Under the pieces are notes generated by a model. That model was not told the origin of the DNA. It saw nothing but the letters and a program-made list of their open reading frames with translations, and ran no database searches. From the NCBI RefSeq assembly GCF_003369915.1, contig NC_046675.1, positions 29,264,001 through 29,328,000 of the forward strand: a stretch of DNA of 64,000 nt, given 5' to 3'. Both the position numbers and the translations under genes were made by a program. Shown piece by piece: positions 48,427 through 61,451 of this stretch. Position 1 is the first letter of the stretch, and every line of letters starts with the position of its first letter. This DNA is from Drosophila miranda (lineage: Eukaryota > Arthropoda > Insecta > Diptera > Drosophilidae).

Positions 48427-49690
48427 GGATTGTTTGGCATACTATGCATTGTCCAATTTGGCATTAATTTAAATGATTTATTTTGTTTCATTCCATTTTA
48501 CGGATATGTTGCCAGCCGCACAAAAGACTCGCCGGATCATGATTGATGGTCAAATGGGTCGTCAACATTTTCCAGGCAGCAGCATCGGCATCGGCAGCAG
48601 GCGCACGGATTTAATTTGATTGAAAAGCAAACCGAAAAATCAATTCAAGCTAATGGATTTTCCAGCACCGCACTAGGCCATAGATACGAGTATCCTTCGT
48701 CCCCCGCTCTCAAATTTCAGAGGTACTGGCTTTTTTTTGCTGCTTTGGTCCTCCAGTCATTTGCATCAACAGCTCGGCAATCGATTTTAGAGGCGGGGAG
48801 CGATTATTCAATAAACAATTTGCAAAGAAAAAAATGTTTGGCATGCCCCTTAGGATATGATGGGAATGGGGGACACGAGTATCCTTTGTTGTTTATTTGA
48901 TGCCTGATCTGTTGGCGGTTTTCGGGCAGAAATATCTCGAGGGCAAGGCCATTTGAAAATCCTTTTGGGAGGCAGCAGTTATTCATGCCTCATTTGAATA
49001 ATATTCAAAGCTCGTTCCATTAGAGCCATTGACACTGCCGTCTGCAGACATACGGCCTCGGCCTTGGGCTTCGTGTTAATTAGTTGTCTGCGCATTTAAA
49101 ACTTAATTAAACACTGCCCGGGCTCTTAATTAACAGTATTGGCAGCTGGTAAGCTGGCGACTGGTATTCCAGCTGCCACAAACAGAGACCAGTGGTATGT
49201 GGCAGTGCCACACGGGCAACAGCGTGTAAAATGTGTTGCCACCTAACTGTCGGGCTTCATTAACATCCCAGTCGGTTCAATGGAGATGTGGCATTGACAG
49301 CCCGTCTAGCAAGATTGGCAGCTTCAAATCAGATCAAAGAATGGGAGAAATTACTTTGTTTCCCTGGCTTACTTCTGGCTATAGCCAGAGAAAAGGGCCT
49401 TAACTTTAGAGGAGCGTTTCCGATCCCCCATGGAGATGCTGCCTGTCGCTGGCAATTAACTTTAAAGCTGTTGTCATTCCATCGCACCATTGTTTGTGCC
49501 TCAACTTGTGGATGCTGATGGTTTTTTCTTTGCAACCCTGTTGCTTCTCCGCTGTTGGATGCTGTGGCTGTTGCTGTTGGTTGCTGGTGAAAAATGCATG
49601 AGTCAGCCGGAAGCGGCAACCACCAGCTGCGTTTGGCCCATACCGTAGCCCCTGCCAAAGGGCCATGTGGGATGGATGCCTGGTCTCTGT

Positions 49691-49711
49691 CCCTGTCCCT
49701 GTCCCTGTCCC
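49691..49711. repeat. (CCCTGT)n array, G-quadruplex capable on the minus strand
   Basis: CCC at 49691, 49697, 49703 and 49709. The minus strand reads GGGACA repeated. Confidence 0.85.
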
Positions 49712-52700
49712 TGTGATGGCATGTATCCCCCTCTGTCTCCAGGGAGGGGAAGGGAATGCTGGAAATTTATACAATAAACGCTTGGCAAGTTCAACACAAT
49801 TTCCTCATGCATCAGTCGGTCTCAACTTCACTGCACTGTTGTCCCCTGGCTTGTATTTTCTTCGGTTAGCTTATTCCTGCACTACTTTCCTTCTTGTTGC
49901 TCAATTTTCCTTCTATTTTCTTTTCTTGCTGGTTTCCCCCTTCACACATTTCTCTTTTGCTTTGCTGCACAGCAAAAAACATAATTAATTTTTATGGTTT
50001 TGTCTTTGCGCTGGCACCTTTTTGATGCGCTTTCGAGGTCTGGTCAGCAGGAGACTCACACTCTGTGTGAGTGGATACCCAGTGGGTCTCCCTGAAAAAT
50101 GCATACAAAAGGAATTAAAAATAGCACGAGGTAGGGTTTTGTTCACCGGTTTTTATGCTATCATGTGTATGCCTTTGGTTGGGTAAAGAGCTTTAGCGGA
50201 AAGTAGGATGAAGGAGCATCCTTGAAGAGTGCCAGCTATTTTATTCGCACTCACTCTCATACCTTAAATATTATTCATTGAGTTTACTACCTGTTAACCA
50301 CATTTGATGGCCGTTAGAGGCGGCATATAAACATTTACTGCCGCCCCACAATAATAACTACTTACGGCTCCATAAAAAAAGAGTCAACCTCAACTCTTCT
50401 GGCGACTGGCCCGTAAAGAGTAAGTCCGACGCAGGCTGCCCAGTCCACCGTCCAGCGCACTGACCGAGCGGTGGGCCATTTAATACTGAGTCTCGCCCCA
50501 CGCCCCCCGCCCCATCCTCTCGGTTCTTCTCCGCAATGATGTTATTGCTGCTGCTGCTGCTGGTGCTTGGCCATCCATTGCTGTGGTAAGAAGCAGGTGA
50601 GAAGTCGAGCATGGCACACACTTCACGTGGCAGCCACAGGAGCTGCAGCCATGCAGAACCGCCGCAGCAGCAGCAGACCCCAACACCATCCTTCTGCCCA
50701 CCCACCACCCAGTCACTCAGTCATTCCTTGCTGCCACTACAGTTACAGTTTCGGTTTGAGTTTCTTTGTCTTGCCTCTCATAACAGTAAAAACAGTAATA
50801 AGAATAATAAAATAAAGGAAAAAGCAGAATGCAGGAGGCAGGGCGAAACAACAACGCAAAAGTGGCCGAAGCTTTAGATACTCTTAAATATTGGCTTTTA
50901 CTATAATATTGTGATGATCATTCGCTGTTTATTAAACGACGACTTATATAAAACCTGAAGGACAAAGATGCTGACAATAAGGATCGACAAAGCCGTTGTT
51001 GCTGATCAAAAATGTATTTTTCTCTGAGTCTCAGATACCCTCCGAAAGGGTGTGAGAAAAGAAACCCAATAAAAGGTGAAACTAAGAGAGAGGGAGAGAG
51101 AGAAAGTGGGGAGGTTTCCGCTCACGTTGGCGATATTTTTAAATATTTTATTGTTTAATTCTTGTAGGTGTGTGTGTGTGCTTTGTGCGAAAAGTTTAAT
51201 GGCATGCAACGCTTCGCTTCACATTATCATTACAATTACGAGTATTCCGCTTGAGTTTTCCCGCCTCCCACCCACCACTCCATCATTTCCCGCTCCACTC
51301 CACTCTCTCTCCCTTTCTGTCAATTCGGCCAGGTATTAATTATAAAGCCCAATGGAGGTCTTGGTCATAAACACAGAGCATCTTACGTATTGCAGTTCAT
51401 TTTCCGCTCGGATTGGGGTCCATTAACCGTGCGTCTGCCCGTAGCCGCGATCGATGGTTACCCTCCCACCGTACGACACACTCATACGGACTGATAAATA
51501 CTTATATGCAGAACAATAAAGGGCAATTATAATGCGTTTTCTGAGAGCGGAGGCTGTACTTGTGAAATAACGGTTTTAATTAATATTTTTCCTGCGAATA
51601 TCTGTTTATCCTTTAAGAGGATGCTGCTGCTGTTGCTGGCCTTGTCCAAGACGATCTTTTGAGTACTTAAACCATGCTTTTCCTCCAGCCCCAGAGGGGA
51701 AATGCTTTAATCTTCCTTTGTAGATAATTCCTTGAAAGTTTTTCCCAGTCTTTTACTAATTTTTCTAATAATCAAGCTACAATTATTAGGTCACAGCCAG
51801 TTGAACTCCCCAGAGGCTATCGACTTTTCACACGCACACGAACACACGCACACTCGTGGCCTTCCACTCTGCTTTTACATTCAAGTTTTCCATTTCCGCT
51901 TTGGCGCCTGCTTCCTGTCTGCAGCCTCAGTGCCCATTTCCACTTTCCACTTCCACAGCCAGTGGCACTTCCAGTCCCAGCTGCATAATATTTTATTATC
52001 CCCAACGCCTATCTGCATTGTCCTGGCTCCTTCCCTGTGTCTGCAATGCTGCCCCATCTTTCCAGGATATCTGTGAATATCCCTATAGTTCTTTTGCCGC
52101 TATGTAGCAGAATTATAATCTTACGGAGGCTCTAACAAGTGCAAATGCGGCTCGAATTTAGTATTACCCGCACTCGCACTCGTAGTCTCTCCTCTCGCCT
52201 TTTGCTGGGTTGTCCTTGCTGGTTTGTTGGTTTTAAGTTTTTGTGTATTTCATTATATAGGAAGGGCCTGCTCTGGGGATTTGGTTTCTCGGGGATTGGG
52301 CTGCTTGTGCTTGCTTGTGTGCCCCTCTTGCCACATTCAGCAGACGCTTAAATCCTTTACACAAGCTGTTTGCCGCGCATAACGAAATAAAATAAATAAT
52401 CCCGTTTAATGGAAAGGCACCGAGAATGAGCAGCGAAGAAACGGAGAGAGGCACAATGGCTTGGCGAGGTAGAGAGCCAGAGGCAGGGGCACACTGGGAG
52501 GAGTCGCAGAGGCAGCAACAATGCCACACAGCAGCGCATTTCCTTTCCAATTTTCACTGCTGCCTCTGCTCCTTTTCACCATCTTTTCCTGCTGCTGGCG
52601 ATGGTCCTGCTGCTCCTGCTGCTCCTGATGCTGTGTGTTGGTTTTCCCCATTCATATCGTGCGCCTGGCTGCCTGGTGCTGATTTAAAGGAAGAAAGGAA

Positions 52701-55700
52701 CCAGCTCCACATCGACATCCTGTTCAATATGCATTTGGCTGTAGTTAATGCCGTCTCGGGAGTAACTGATTGCCACAGTCGGCGCTGGGAACGCTGCCTT
52801 GTATTATGCATTCAAATTGATGCACGTTCGCTACTTTTTCTACCTCCGACTCTGCCGCAGAATGCAGCACATGTGTGTGCGAGGCGCTGATTACAGTCTG
52901 CCACATACACGTAGGGCGAGGACTTGAGTCCTGGTTTCCTGACTCCCGCTCCCTCGCTCCCCCGCACACAACCCACTAACTTAACGAGCACTTAAGTGGC
53001 TTCGCTCTGGCGCTGCCTTCGGTGTCAGCTTAGCTCTAAATATTAGGTTTAATTAAATATGAGCTCATAATCGAGTGGATGTCCTGCGTACTGCGCCCCT
53101 GGAACATCTGGCCTTCTGCTTGCTCTATCATTTTATGGGGCACTTTATCTGTTTAATTAAAAGGTTGGCTCTTAATTGAAATCGCTTCTGATATTTGAGC
53201 TGTCACAATTGCCAGCTGACCTGGCCCTCAGGCGGAGGACGCACAGCAGACAGACAGCACAGAGAAGAGCAGCTACATATATAAGAGAATGATTTGTGTA
53301 ATTACAGAGGAGGAGAAGGCATTCCGGGAAATTATTATCCGATATGTGAGGGAATTAACATCGAGAGCAGCATGGTGTTTCGAAGCATTCCTTCAATGGC
53401 CTTAAATACCAGTCGGGCCATTGAATAAATTATGCACCGTCCGGCTAAGAATATCTTCCATCACTTCCACTCCCAATCGTTTTATTGGCCTATTCCCAAT
53501 TGACCAAACACAAGGTCTCCCCACTGTCGCATTGGATTTGATTTGATTTGGCCTTTTCCCGGGAAAACATATTTATCAAACACGAAGGCGAAGCCTCTGT
53601 GTGCGTCAAAGACTTTTCAATTTGAATAAACGAAATGTTGGGTAAATATTTGATTTATTTTCGGGTGACCTTTGTCAAATAGACACAGACAAAATCCGGC
53701 AGACTCCCAACATTCCCACAGACAGACCCAGAGCACATTTGTCTCTTTTTATCTGTTTGACAATTTCTGCATAGAAAAGTGCCTGCCCGAAATTCAATTT
53801 TCGCATTTCTTTGTCTCTGTCTCTCTCTCTCTTTAGAGGCTATATAAAAGTTGATAATTTTCATTTGTGACAAGCAATTTTCGCTTTATAACTTCATTGC
53901 CTAACAAGGTCAGACCCCAAACCCCTGAAAGTAGAAAGTAGATTGTGGAAACCAATTCGGAATATACGAGTAATCTAAGCCAATTACCGCCAACGCTCTA
54001 GAGTCTCTGGCTACAGCAAGGTCATCCAAGTCATTCCGGGAATACGAGCAAACGATTATTACTGCATTAGGAGCTCCATTCCGTCCGGGTAGAGCAGCGG
54101 TGGTACGGTGGTACGGTGGTACGGTGGCAACGCACATGTGAGTCGCATGCAGATAAGCAAACGTAATAGAAACAGATTACGGACATCCCCCCAGACATCG
54201 CTGGAGAACCGTTCTCGGGACTCGGCACTCAGACCCCCACCGCCAACTCCTGACACTCTCTATCTCTCTCTGCTCCCCATTCATCCGTAACATAATCGTA
54301 AAAGTCAAAGCTTAGCTCAATGTTAGATTGCAGCGTTTTGTGGGTGGAAATTTTTTAAAAGCAAACTGTCGGAGATGCTCTCCAGAAAGCATGAACATGT
54401 GACTGCTTGACAAAAGTCATTAGAAATTCCATAAAAACTGGAGCCAGACAGAGATGGAGAGCATCTCTTGTGTGTGTGTGTGGCCATAAGCTGACATCGT
54501 TTCAGCAATTTTGTATTAGAAAAGATTAACTCCATGGCAAATGTGGGTCGTTCTTTGAAGGCAATGCAAATTACCCCAAAATCTTCTTTCACCAAACGAA
54601 ACGAAACAAAACAAGCTTCTATTCGTTGGTTGTCTATAGTTTTAGCTGGGGGTTTGCTTTTCGTTTTCTTTTTCAGTTGGCAACTCAATTGAGTGTAAAA
54701 CAATTTCATTAAATTGGCAGTCGCTGGTGTGTCGCTGTCTGTGTGTGTGCTCCCACACTCTCTTCGTTATTCCCTCCGGGGGCATGTGTTTGTTTTGAGC
54801 AAGGAACGGCGTCGTGTCCTCCACTTGGCCACATTCATTTATTGAACGGTGCCACCAGAAACCGAATGAAACCCAGGACTAAGCCCAGAACTGAACCCAG
54901 CGGAATCACACTCGACCTCATCATTGTCGATGTCGTCTGCTCTCCCAGCATTGTTCTATTTTTATTATTATTTTATTGTCTGGCTGCAGCAGAAGCCATC
55001 GTAGCCATCGGGACGTGTGGGAGAGACCCTGACCGAGAACGGAGGATCGTAGACCGAGGACGGAGGACGGAGGACCTTCTTGCCATTGCAATTTATCGCA
55101 TACGCTCGGAAAACATGTTCGCAGGCATTTTTATCATTTCCGCATTTATATGGTTTCCGCTCGAGCTGCAAGCAAACTAAGAAGTGGCTTTCTGCTTTAT
55201 TGCCCATCGTCCTACCTCCCTCCCCCCTCCCTTTCTACTCCCTCTTAGGGGATATGTCCTCTGATGGAGCTCGCAGCTGAAACAGAGACAGCATGGACCT
55301 ACGATTACTCGTGGAGGAGAGGAGCCGTGGAGCCGAATGAATTGTTTAGGTTTAATTTATTGTACTGAGATTGGTTATGGGCTTTCGGTCTGGGTCAAGC
55401 CCACTGCACTGCTCGAAATGGTCCGTCCCCGAGGGGTCCGTCCTGGAGCACAGGTCGAAGGTCGACAAAGTTTTCGCTTCGGTTCGATTGGGTTTTTACA
55501 TTGATGACATCAATTTATTCTTATGAAGATAAATGCTAGTTTCTGCCTTAAAAATATACATATATTTTTGCATATGTAAAGAAAAAGTCTTGGGAAGCAG
55601 AAAAATACACCCGAAGGAAAGGCAATTAAATAAAGCTAAAATCAATATTCATGCAATATTTCTTTTGATTTCATTTGATATTTTTTCTTATGCAAACGAA

Positions 55701-56299
55701 GCATTTTCCCTTTGTTCTAGCACTCACCCAAAAGTTCTTTGCTGTGTAATTTTCCACAAAAAATATAACACTTGAAAGGACAGCCAGCAAAAAAAAAAAC
55801 AAAAAAACAAAAAAGTACTTCTCGTATATGGTGTCCTGCCTCCAGCTCTTCTTTTGGGGGCAACGCATGGCAAAAAAATGGTGAAAGAACTGAGAGGAAA
55901 GGACACGAAAAAGGGGCATGCAACCAGCCGGACAGCGGAGACTTGTTAAGGGTCAGTAATAAATCTCGGCAGCTTGTGCTGTAACTTAAATTAAATGCTG
56001 CAAAATCGGCTGGGCCGGACCCCTGGACAAGAGCGGGAAGGTAAAAGGAAAAGGCGAAGGAAATACCATACCCGCTGCACGCAGCAGAGATGAAAAATGA
56101 GAGGCAATGAGAAGGGGCACGACGCACAGACACATACACAAAGGAAAAGTGCACTGAGACGTGAGCGAACCGAAAAACGAAAACGAAACAAGGAACAACT
56201 AAAATTAAATAGAGTTTTCACAAAACAAGCGGCTAAATATGCTGCAATTGCTGCCTAGGTTGCCTGTCAGGAGGATCAGGACTTCCGCTCTGGTGGTAT

Positions 56300-56324
56300 G
56301 CACACACACACACACACACACACA
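56300..56324. repeat. CA microsatellite
   Basis: Uninterrupted run of about 12 units. Confidence 0.95.
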
Positions 56325-59300
56325 AACGGGGCAGGAAGTGGATTGGATCCGAGTGGAGTGGTAAGCGACCCTCCCTGATGGCATGTGTAAAAAGTCAGGG
56401 AGCCAAAAACGAGACTGCACGTGGCAAACAAAACTGTTGGCCACTTTTTAGCACAAAAGCACGCTAAAATTTATGGCTGCCAGCATTTGCGTGTTGGCAA
56501 GTTTTTTGCCCGCCCATCGAGCGGAAAAACCACCTGGAAAAAGATGAAAATATTACATTTCACACACGTATCACATAGAAGAGTTAAATTGCCAGCAGAA
56601 AAAAAGGATACAGGAGGAGGAGGAGGAGAACAAATGAAATTTTTGGGTTATTAAAGGGGTTACCGTCTACCCTCCCACCACCCCTTACATAATTCTAGGC
56701 CTATTATACGACTATTCAATTTGCGCTAATGGCCTCCGACCAGCTGGAAGGAATATCTGTGAAGGTCAATTGAGGTCCTCAATTGGGCATAAATATTTCA
56801 ATGGGATTCCCAAGTATTTTGCGATGCAAAGCGGCTTACATTTAATTTGATATCGTGCCCCCGATATAACCGCTCCGCAAATTACATATTTTCCTCCATA
56901 GAACGGCGGCGGCGGGGGTGGGGGTGGCAAAAATCAATTTCGTCTGATTTATTTTATGCGGGTGGGCCTCGTATTTATGTACGATATAAATTATGTGCCA
57001 CAAAATACTTAAAATGGCCTTTAATTTTTCTTGCTTTTATTTCGGTGGGAAAATTAATTTTGCAATGCGAAACTTTCGTGCCTCCACGCTGGAAAAACCA
57101 ATCAAAAATTCTGCACTGCACCCAAAAATGCATTAACTGAAAACATTTTTGGGGGGCGCAAAAGTTTCGGCTTTCGCCATAAATTAAATGCTGGCGAAAC
57201 TATAAAATTGAAATTATGGCAACTGCCAACTAATGAACAGCAATAAAAATAAATACATTGGCGGCGCGGGCCAGGGGGCAGAGGACAGAGGGCAGCGGGG
57301 CAGGTGGGGCAAGAACTTTCGCCTTTCAACGTTGCACCTGAATGACTTTCAAGCCAGCGAGAAACTATCTGAAACTGAAACTATGTCAATACATTCTCAA
57401 AGCCCAAAGTCAGAGTCAGGGCGAGTCCATGGACTGCACTCCTGAAGTATCATTTTTTCGTAAAAAGTTTTCCAACTTTTTCAGAGGCGGAATAAAAAGG
57501 GATAGCATACTTTAGTGCGCGACTGGCAGTCCTTCGACTGCCTCACAGCAAAGGACGAACCACACTGAATACGAAGCTGCAGTCGGCAGCCGAGAGGACT
57601 TCGGGCTATGAGAGCTCGTCGGCCAGAGCTTTCGCTCTCTTAGCCTTTGCAGAACTCTCTTTGGCGTGCGTGTGCGATGGCGATATATTGCTTGCGCCGC
57701 CAAAACGAGACGGGCTGATGCGATGCTATCCCTCTCGCACCGCGAAAGCTGTGTGTGTCGGCACCACACACAGGCGAGTGCCACTTGTGACGCTTGGGAA
57801 TCCCAAATGTTAATAATGCAACGCCAGGCGGCGGGGACTCGACTTTCTCGCTGACTTTGGTCATGTATGTCCATGCCGGACAGGAGAGTGGACGGACTTT
57901 GCCATGTTTGTGCTTGCCTGTGTGCGGCTGGGACACATGCAGCATTTGGTGGCACTGTTGTTAGGCCGTGTTGACTTGTTTCCTAGTCGCCGCTTGCTGT
58001 TTAGGGATTTGCGTCAGTCCAAACGATGGGCCTGTAGGGGCGACAGTGAAATGCATTTCAAGTCTACGTGTAAGTGGGGCCCTGCAACTGCAACTGCAAC
58101 CCCATTGTTGTTCTTGCCGCACACACAGAGGGGGAGCCGACACACTGAGCCTTCTGAGCAATGGAGACAAAATGGGTAGACAGTTGAATGGGTCACGTCT
58201 GAGCATTTAAGCGGCACAAAAATGTGGGTCAATGGGTTTCTAGTTGCGCTTTTCATAATGCGACTGCACAAGTTGTTTTGTTGGCCTCACAGGCTAATCA
58301 AATTAGATATCACAGGCATAAGGGCTTTAAGGGCTTTATGGCTTGTTGGGTTACTTCAGGCATAAGTGGATACAGATCTTGAAGTGGCTCTTACATCAGG
58401 TAACAAGAGGATAGAAATCTACAAGAGGTTCTTTGGTATAGCCCTCGAGATATGTGGCTCTTCTTTAAATAAGATACTTCTCCCGATTGCTCTGTGTACT
58501 TCGTGCTCCGAATTGAATGTCCCTTGAACTTTTAAGCAAATTAAAAGCATTGATTCCCCATAGACAGAGACCGATGTATATATATAGATGTATCCTAAAG
58601 ATGTCTTAGCTCATGCACAAGAGGTCGGCTCTTAAGTTACCTGGCGTTGAACCGAGTTTAAACAAAGTTTTGGTGCACCTTAAGCCTGGGCAAACATTTT
58701 GCCACCACCAAAAACAATGTGTGGATGGCAACACGGAAGCAACAACAAAGCCAAAATCCACGAAATCCCTGCAAAGTTTCTGGCCAATGCGGCCACATAA
58801 TAATGGCCACAGTTTCGTTTCACACGCTCCACTGATTAACATGGCCAGAACACACCCACACACCCCCACACACCCGCACACACACTCCAGTACGGCGTGT
58901 GTGTACGGCTAATTGAAATTTAATTTAATGGCCGCACGTTGAAAACCCACGGCACGGAAAATCCCGTGTACTGGAAAAGTGTGTTGGGAAAACGCTCTTG
59001 AAGCGTTTCCCAGTTCTAATTAAATTGCTAGCGATTTATGAATTGCATTTCCCCTGCATAAAAAATAGGGGCAGCAGAACAGAACAGAACACAAAATGGT
59101 GCACTGACCAAACCATAAAAATGCCACACAAAACTGGCATTTAGCTAATTGAACATGTGTTCTACTGTATACAGTGTGCACTACTCGTAGCCCTTTTGCT
59201 TTTGCATTTGTTTGAGTTTTGTCTTTGTTTACCCTTTCCAGCTTTTTACAGTTCATTAATATTGAAGGGGAGAGGGCTTTACACGGAGGAGTACGACGAC

Positions 59301-61160
59301 GAGGGTCAATTGCAAATTAAAAGCCAACTACATTCCCTCTACGGTGCTCTCTGTTGCCACACCTTTCTTTTATCTGTGTGTGTGTTTTCCACATTTCCCC
59401 ATTTCCCGAGTGCCAGCTAATTTAAATTTTTTGCTAGTTTCCTGCGGAATTTATGCTTAACAGCAGGTACAGCAGAGAGCCACACAAATTGAGGCATAAA
59501 TTTCGTTGCATTTCTATGCATTTCCCCGTTTTGGTTTTTTGCTTCTTTTGTTTAATTAAAACATTGTTCTGGCTGCACCGAAATATACGTACATACATGT
59601 GTATATGTATCTAATAAATATTTAAGGTCTGGGACTGTGACATTCTGACAGCCCAAAAACAATTTCAGTAATGGCCATGAAATTCGTATAACTTTTGATT
59701 ACTTTTGGATTGAATTCACTTATAATTACCGGCATGAGTCGGCCCTTGATGGCCACTCGAAAGTGTTTTCAATTTCAATTAATATACAAGCCACTCGAAC
59801 AGCCGCAACCCCATTGGAATCCACACACACACAATTGAGTCCGAGGACTACTACTACAGCTGTTCGATGGCTCCTTCGACCGGAAATCAACTGAAGTGGT
59901 GCTGTCTGCCTTTGATGGCTGTCTAGCTCCTGCAGTTTGCTGACGAAACTGCTGCTGCTGCTTCTCCACTGAAGATGCCTGAGTAAATGCCTTAAACTTT
60001 GTTTAAACTTTTGCCCCAACTGTTGGCTGGCTGGCTGGCTGACTGGCTGGCTAACTGGCAGTGGAAGGGCAGGGGCCAAGAAAATTAGCAATGATACCGT
60101 ATCATCGGCTTTGGAGGCTTGCTCTGGCTCTCCTCATAATGCCATCATTATGGGGGCACAGAGGAAAAGTTAAAGTTTTTAGTAGCAACAGCTTTTGCTG
60201 AAGGAACAAAAATTTCAAACAAGAATTTTCGTGCGACGCCACCGGTGGCTGGAATTTCCGGCATGCTCCCGTAAAAGCCCAGGTCTAAGCAGGAAAATTA
60301 TTAAACAATGCCCAAGTGGACACGCAGACGGGCTGCAATGACGATGGGACGATGGGATGATGGGACGATGAGACGATGACAATGGGAGCCATGGTGCATG
60401 CAGCTATGAAAATGGCAAAATGGCAAAGTGCTGACCTAAGCCCACAGAACGAAAAAATGGCCCAGTCAGGAGTCGAGTCAGGATGGAGGCCCAGGAAAAG
60501 GCACACAAAACGACCAAACAGACACACAAAAAAGTGTAGTGACACTGCTACTCATCACAAAACTCGAAATCCAGAATTCAGTCTGTGACTCAAACTGGTA
60601 CTGGTACTGGTCCAGTGGCCGACAGGCAGGAGGAGGACATGACGAAGTGTCACATGGGACAGAGGCTACAAAATCCCAATGTAGCCGGTGATAAGGCCAA
60701 CTAGGGGGCCACGTGTTTGCCTTTCAATTTGTGCAGCCGTAGCCCTAGTCAGGGGTAGAATTATGAATAGACCAGCAAAAAACAAAGCTCCCCAACAAGA
60801 GGAGACAGGATAGGCATCAGGAAGGGGGGAAGTGACATCCCAAGACCGGAGTGGAACGGAGCGTTAGAGCATTCATTGAAGCTAAACAGGCTGAAGGCGG
60901 ACGACGAGTGGAGGTGGAGGAGGAGATGGAGATGGGTTACTGGATGGGCTACGCTTCGATGCCAAAAGTCAAAAGAAAAACAAGTTTTCCGCAAAAGTTG
61001 TACTTGATTTTTGCCTTACTTTAGTTTGCCGCTTGTTTTCCATGCTCTGGGCTTCTTTTGTTTCCATCTGGAACAAGATGCATCGAATGAAATTAAAATG
61101 TAAATTCCACTTCTGCACGTTAAAGGTGAAACTAGAGAGATTTCGCAATTTGTCAAGAAT

Positions 61161-61451
61161 ATGCTGCATATAAATAACTATACGACCCATAAATATCAGC
61201 ATGCCATCCAGAGAGTCAGCAGCAGAGGGCCAAGCTGGCCAGAGAATGTGGCGGCAAGAAGGCCAAGACGCCCAGAGAGTGTGGCAGACGACGAAAAGCC
61301 AAGACGCCCAGAGAGTATGGCAGGAAATGCGGCAGAAGTGCAAGCTGATTTGGCTCCCGTTGCGAAAGTGAAGTTGAAGGATGCTTTCTGGCTTTCTTGT
61401 AAAACACAACAAAATATATATGTATATTTTATTGCACAAATTCATCGGTAA
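61161..61451 (+). CDS. Doubtful 96-codon ORF with an RRPES repeat
   Basis: ATG at 61161, stop at 61449-61451. The frame contains ARRPRRPESVADDEKPRRPE, then SMAGNAAEVQADLAPVAKVK. It is built on a minisatellite whose steps (33 and 36 bp) keep the frame. Its 3' end overlaps, on the other strand, the last exon and polyadenylation signal of the neighbouring gene. Two other + frames are also open across the repeat, so coding is not proven. No signal peptide or known domain is seen. Confidence 0.15.
   Translation: MLHINNYTTHKYQHAIQRVSSRGPSWPENVAARRPRRPESVADDEKPRRPESMAGNAAEVQADLAPVAKVKLKDAFWLSCKTQQNIYVYFIAQIHR
61229..61322. repeat. Minisatellite of three 33-36-bp units
   Basis: Units begin at 61229, 61262 and 61298 with GCCAAGCTGGCCAGAGAATG or GCCAAGACGCCCAGAGAGTG/TATGGCAG. 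Both steps are multiples of three. Confidence 0.85.
61428..61433 (-). terminator. Polyadenylation signal of the left paralogue
   Basis: AATAAA on the minus strand, only 8 bp after the stop codon, which implies a very short 3' UTR. Confidence 0.5.

Larger units (their letters stand above)
46859..61160. other. Intergenic region (14.3 kb) without a supportable gene
   Basis: I found no multi-exon frame with family signals on either strand. Repeats include GATACAGATTCAGATACA near 47528-47555, a TC tract at 48389-48426, a CCCTGT array (49691-49711), CA runs (56300-56324), ACGGTGGT repeats (54096-54126) and GGCTGGCT repeats (60024-60052). A Helentron-like hairpin remnant lies near 51031-51060. The small secreted-protein gene's promoter should lie in the first few hundred bases, but I see no clear TATA box. 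Confidence 0.6.

Noticed and set aside
33378..55500. GGTTCGA words (33378, 55480) considered as tRNA T-loops
   Set aside because: No acceptor stem, A-box or anticodon arm surrounds them.
60969..61445. 158-codon minus frame with repeated CHTLWASW
   Set aside because: The repeat arises from the minisatellite at 61229-61322, and the gene on that strand ends at 61442 with its polyadenylation signal inside this frame.
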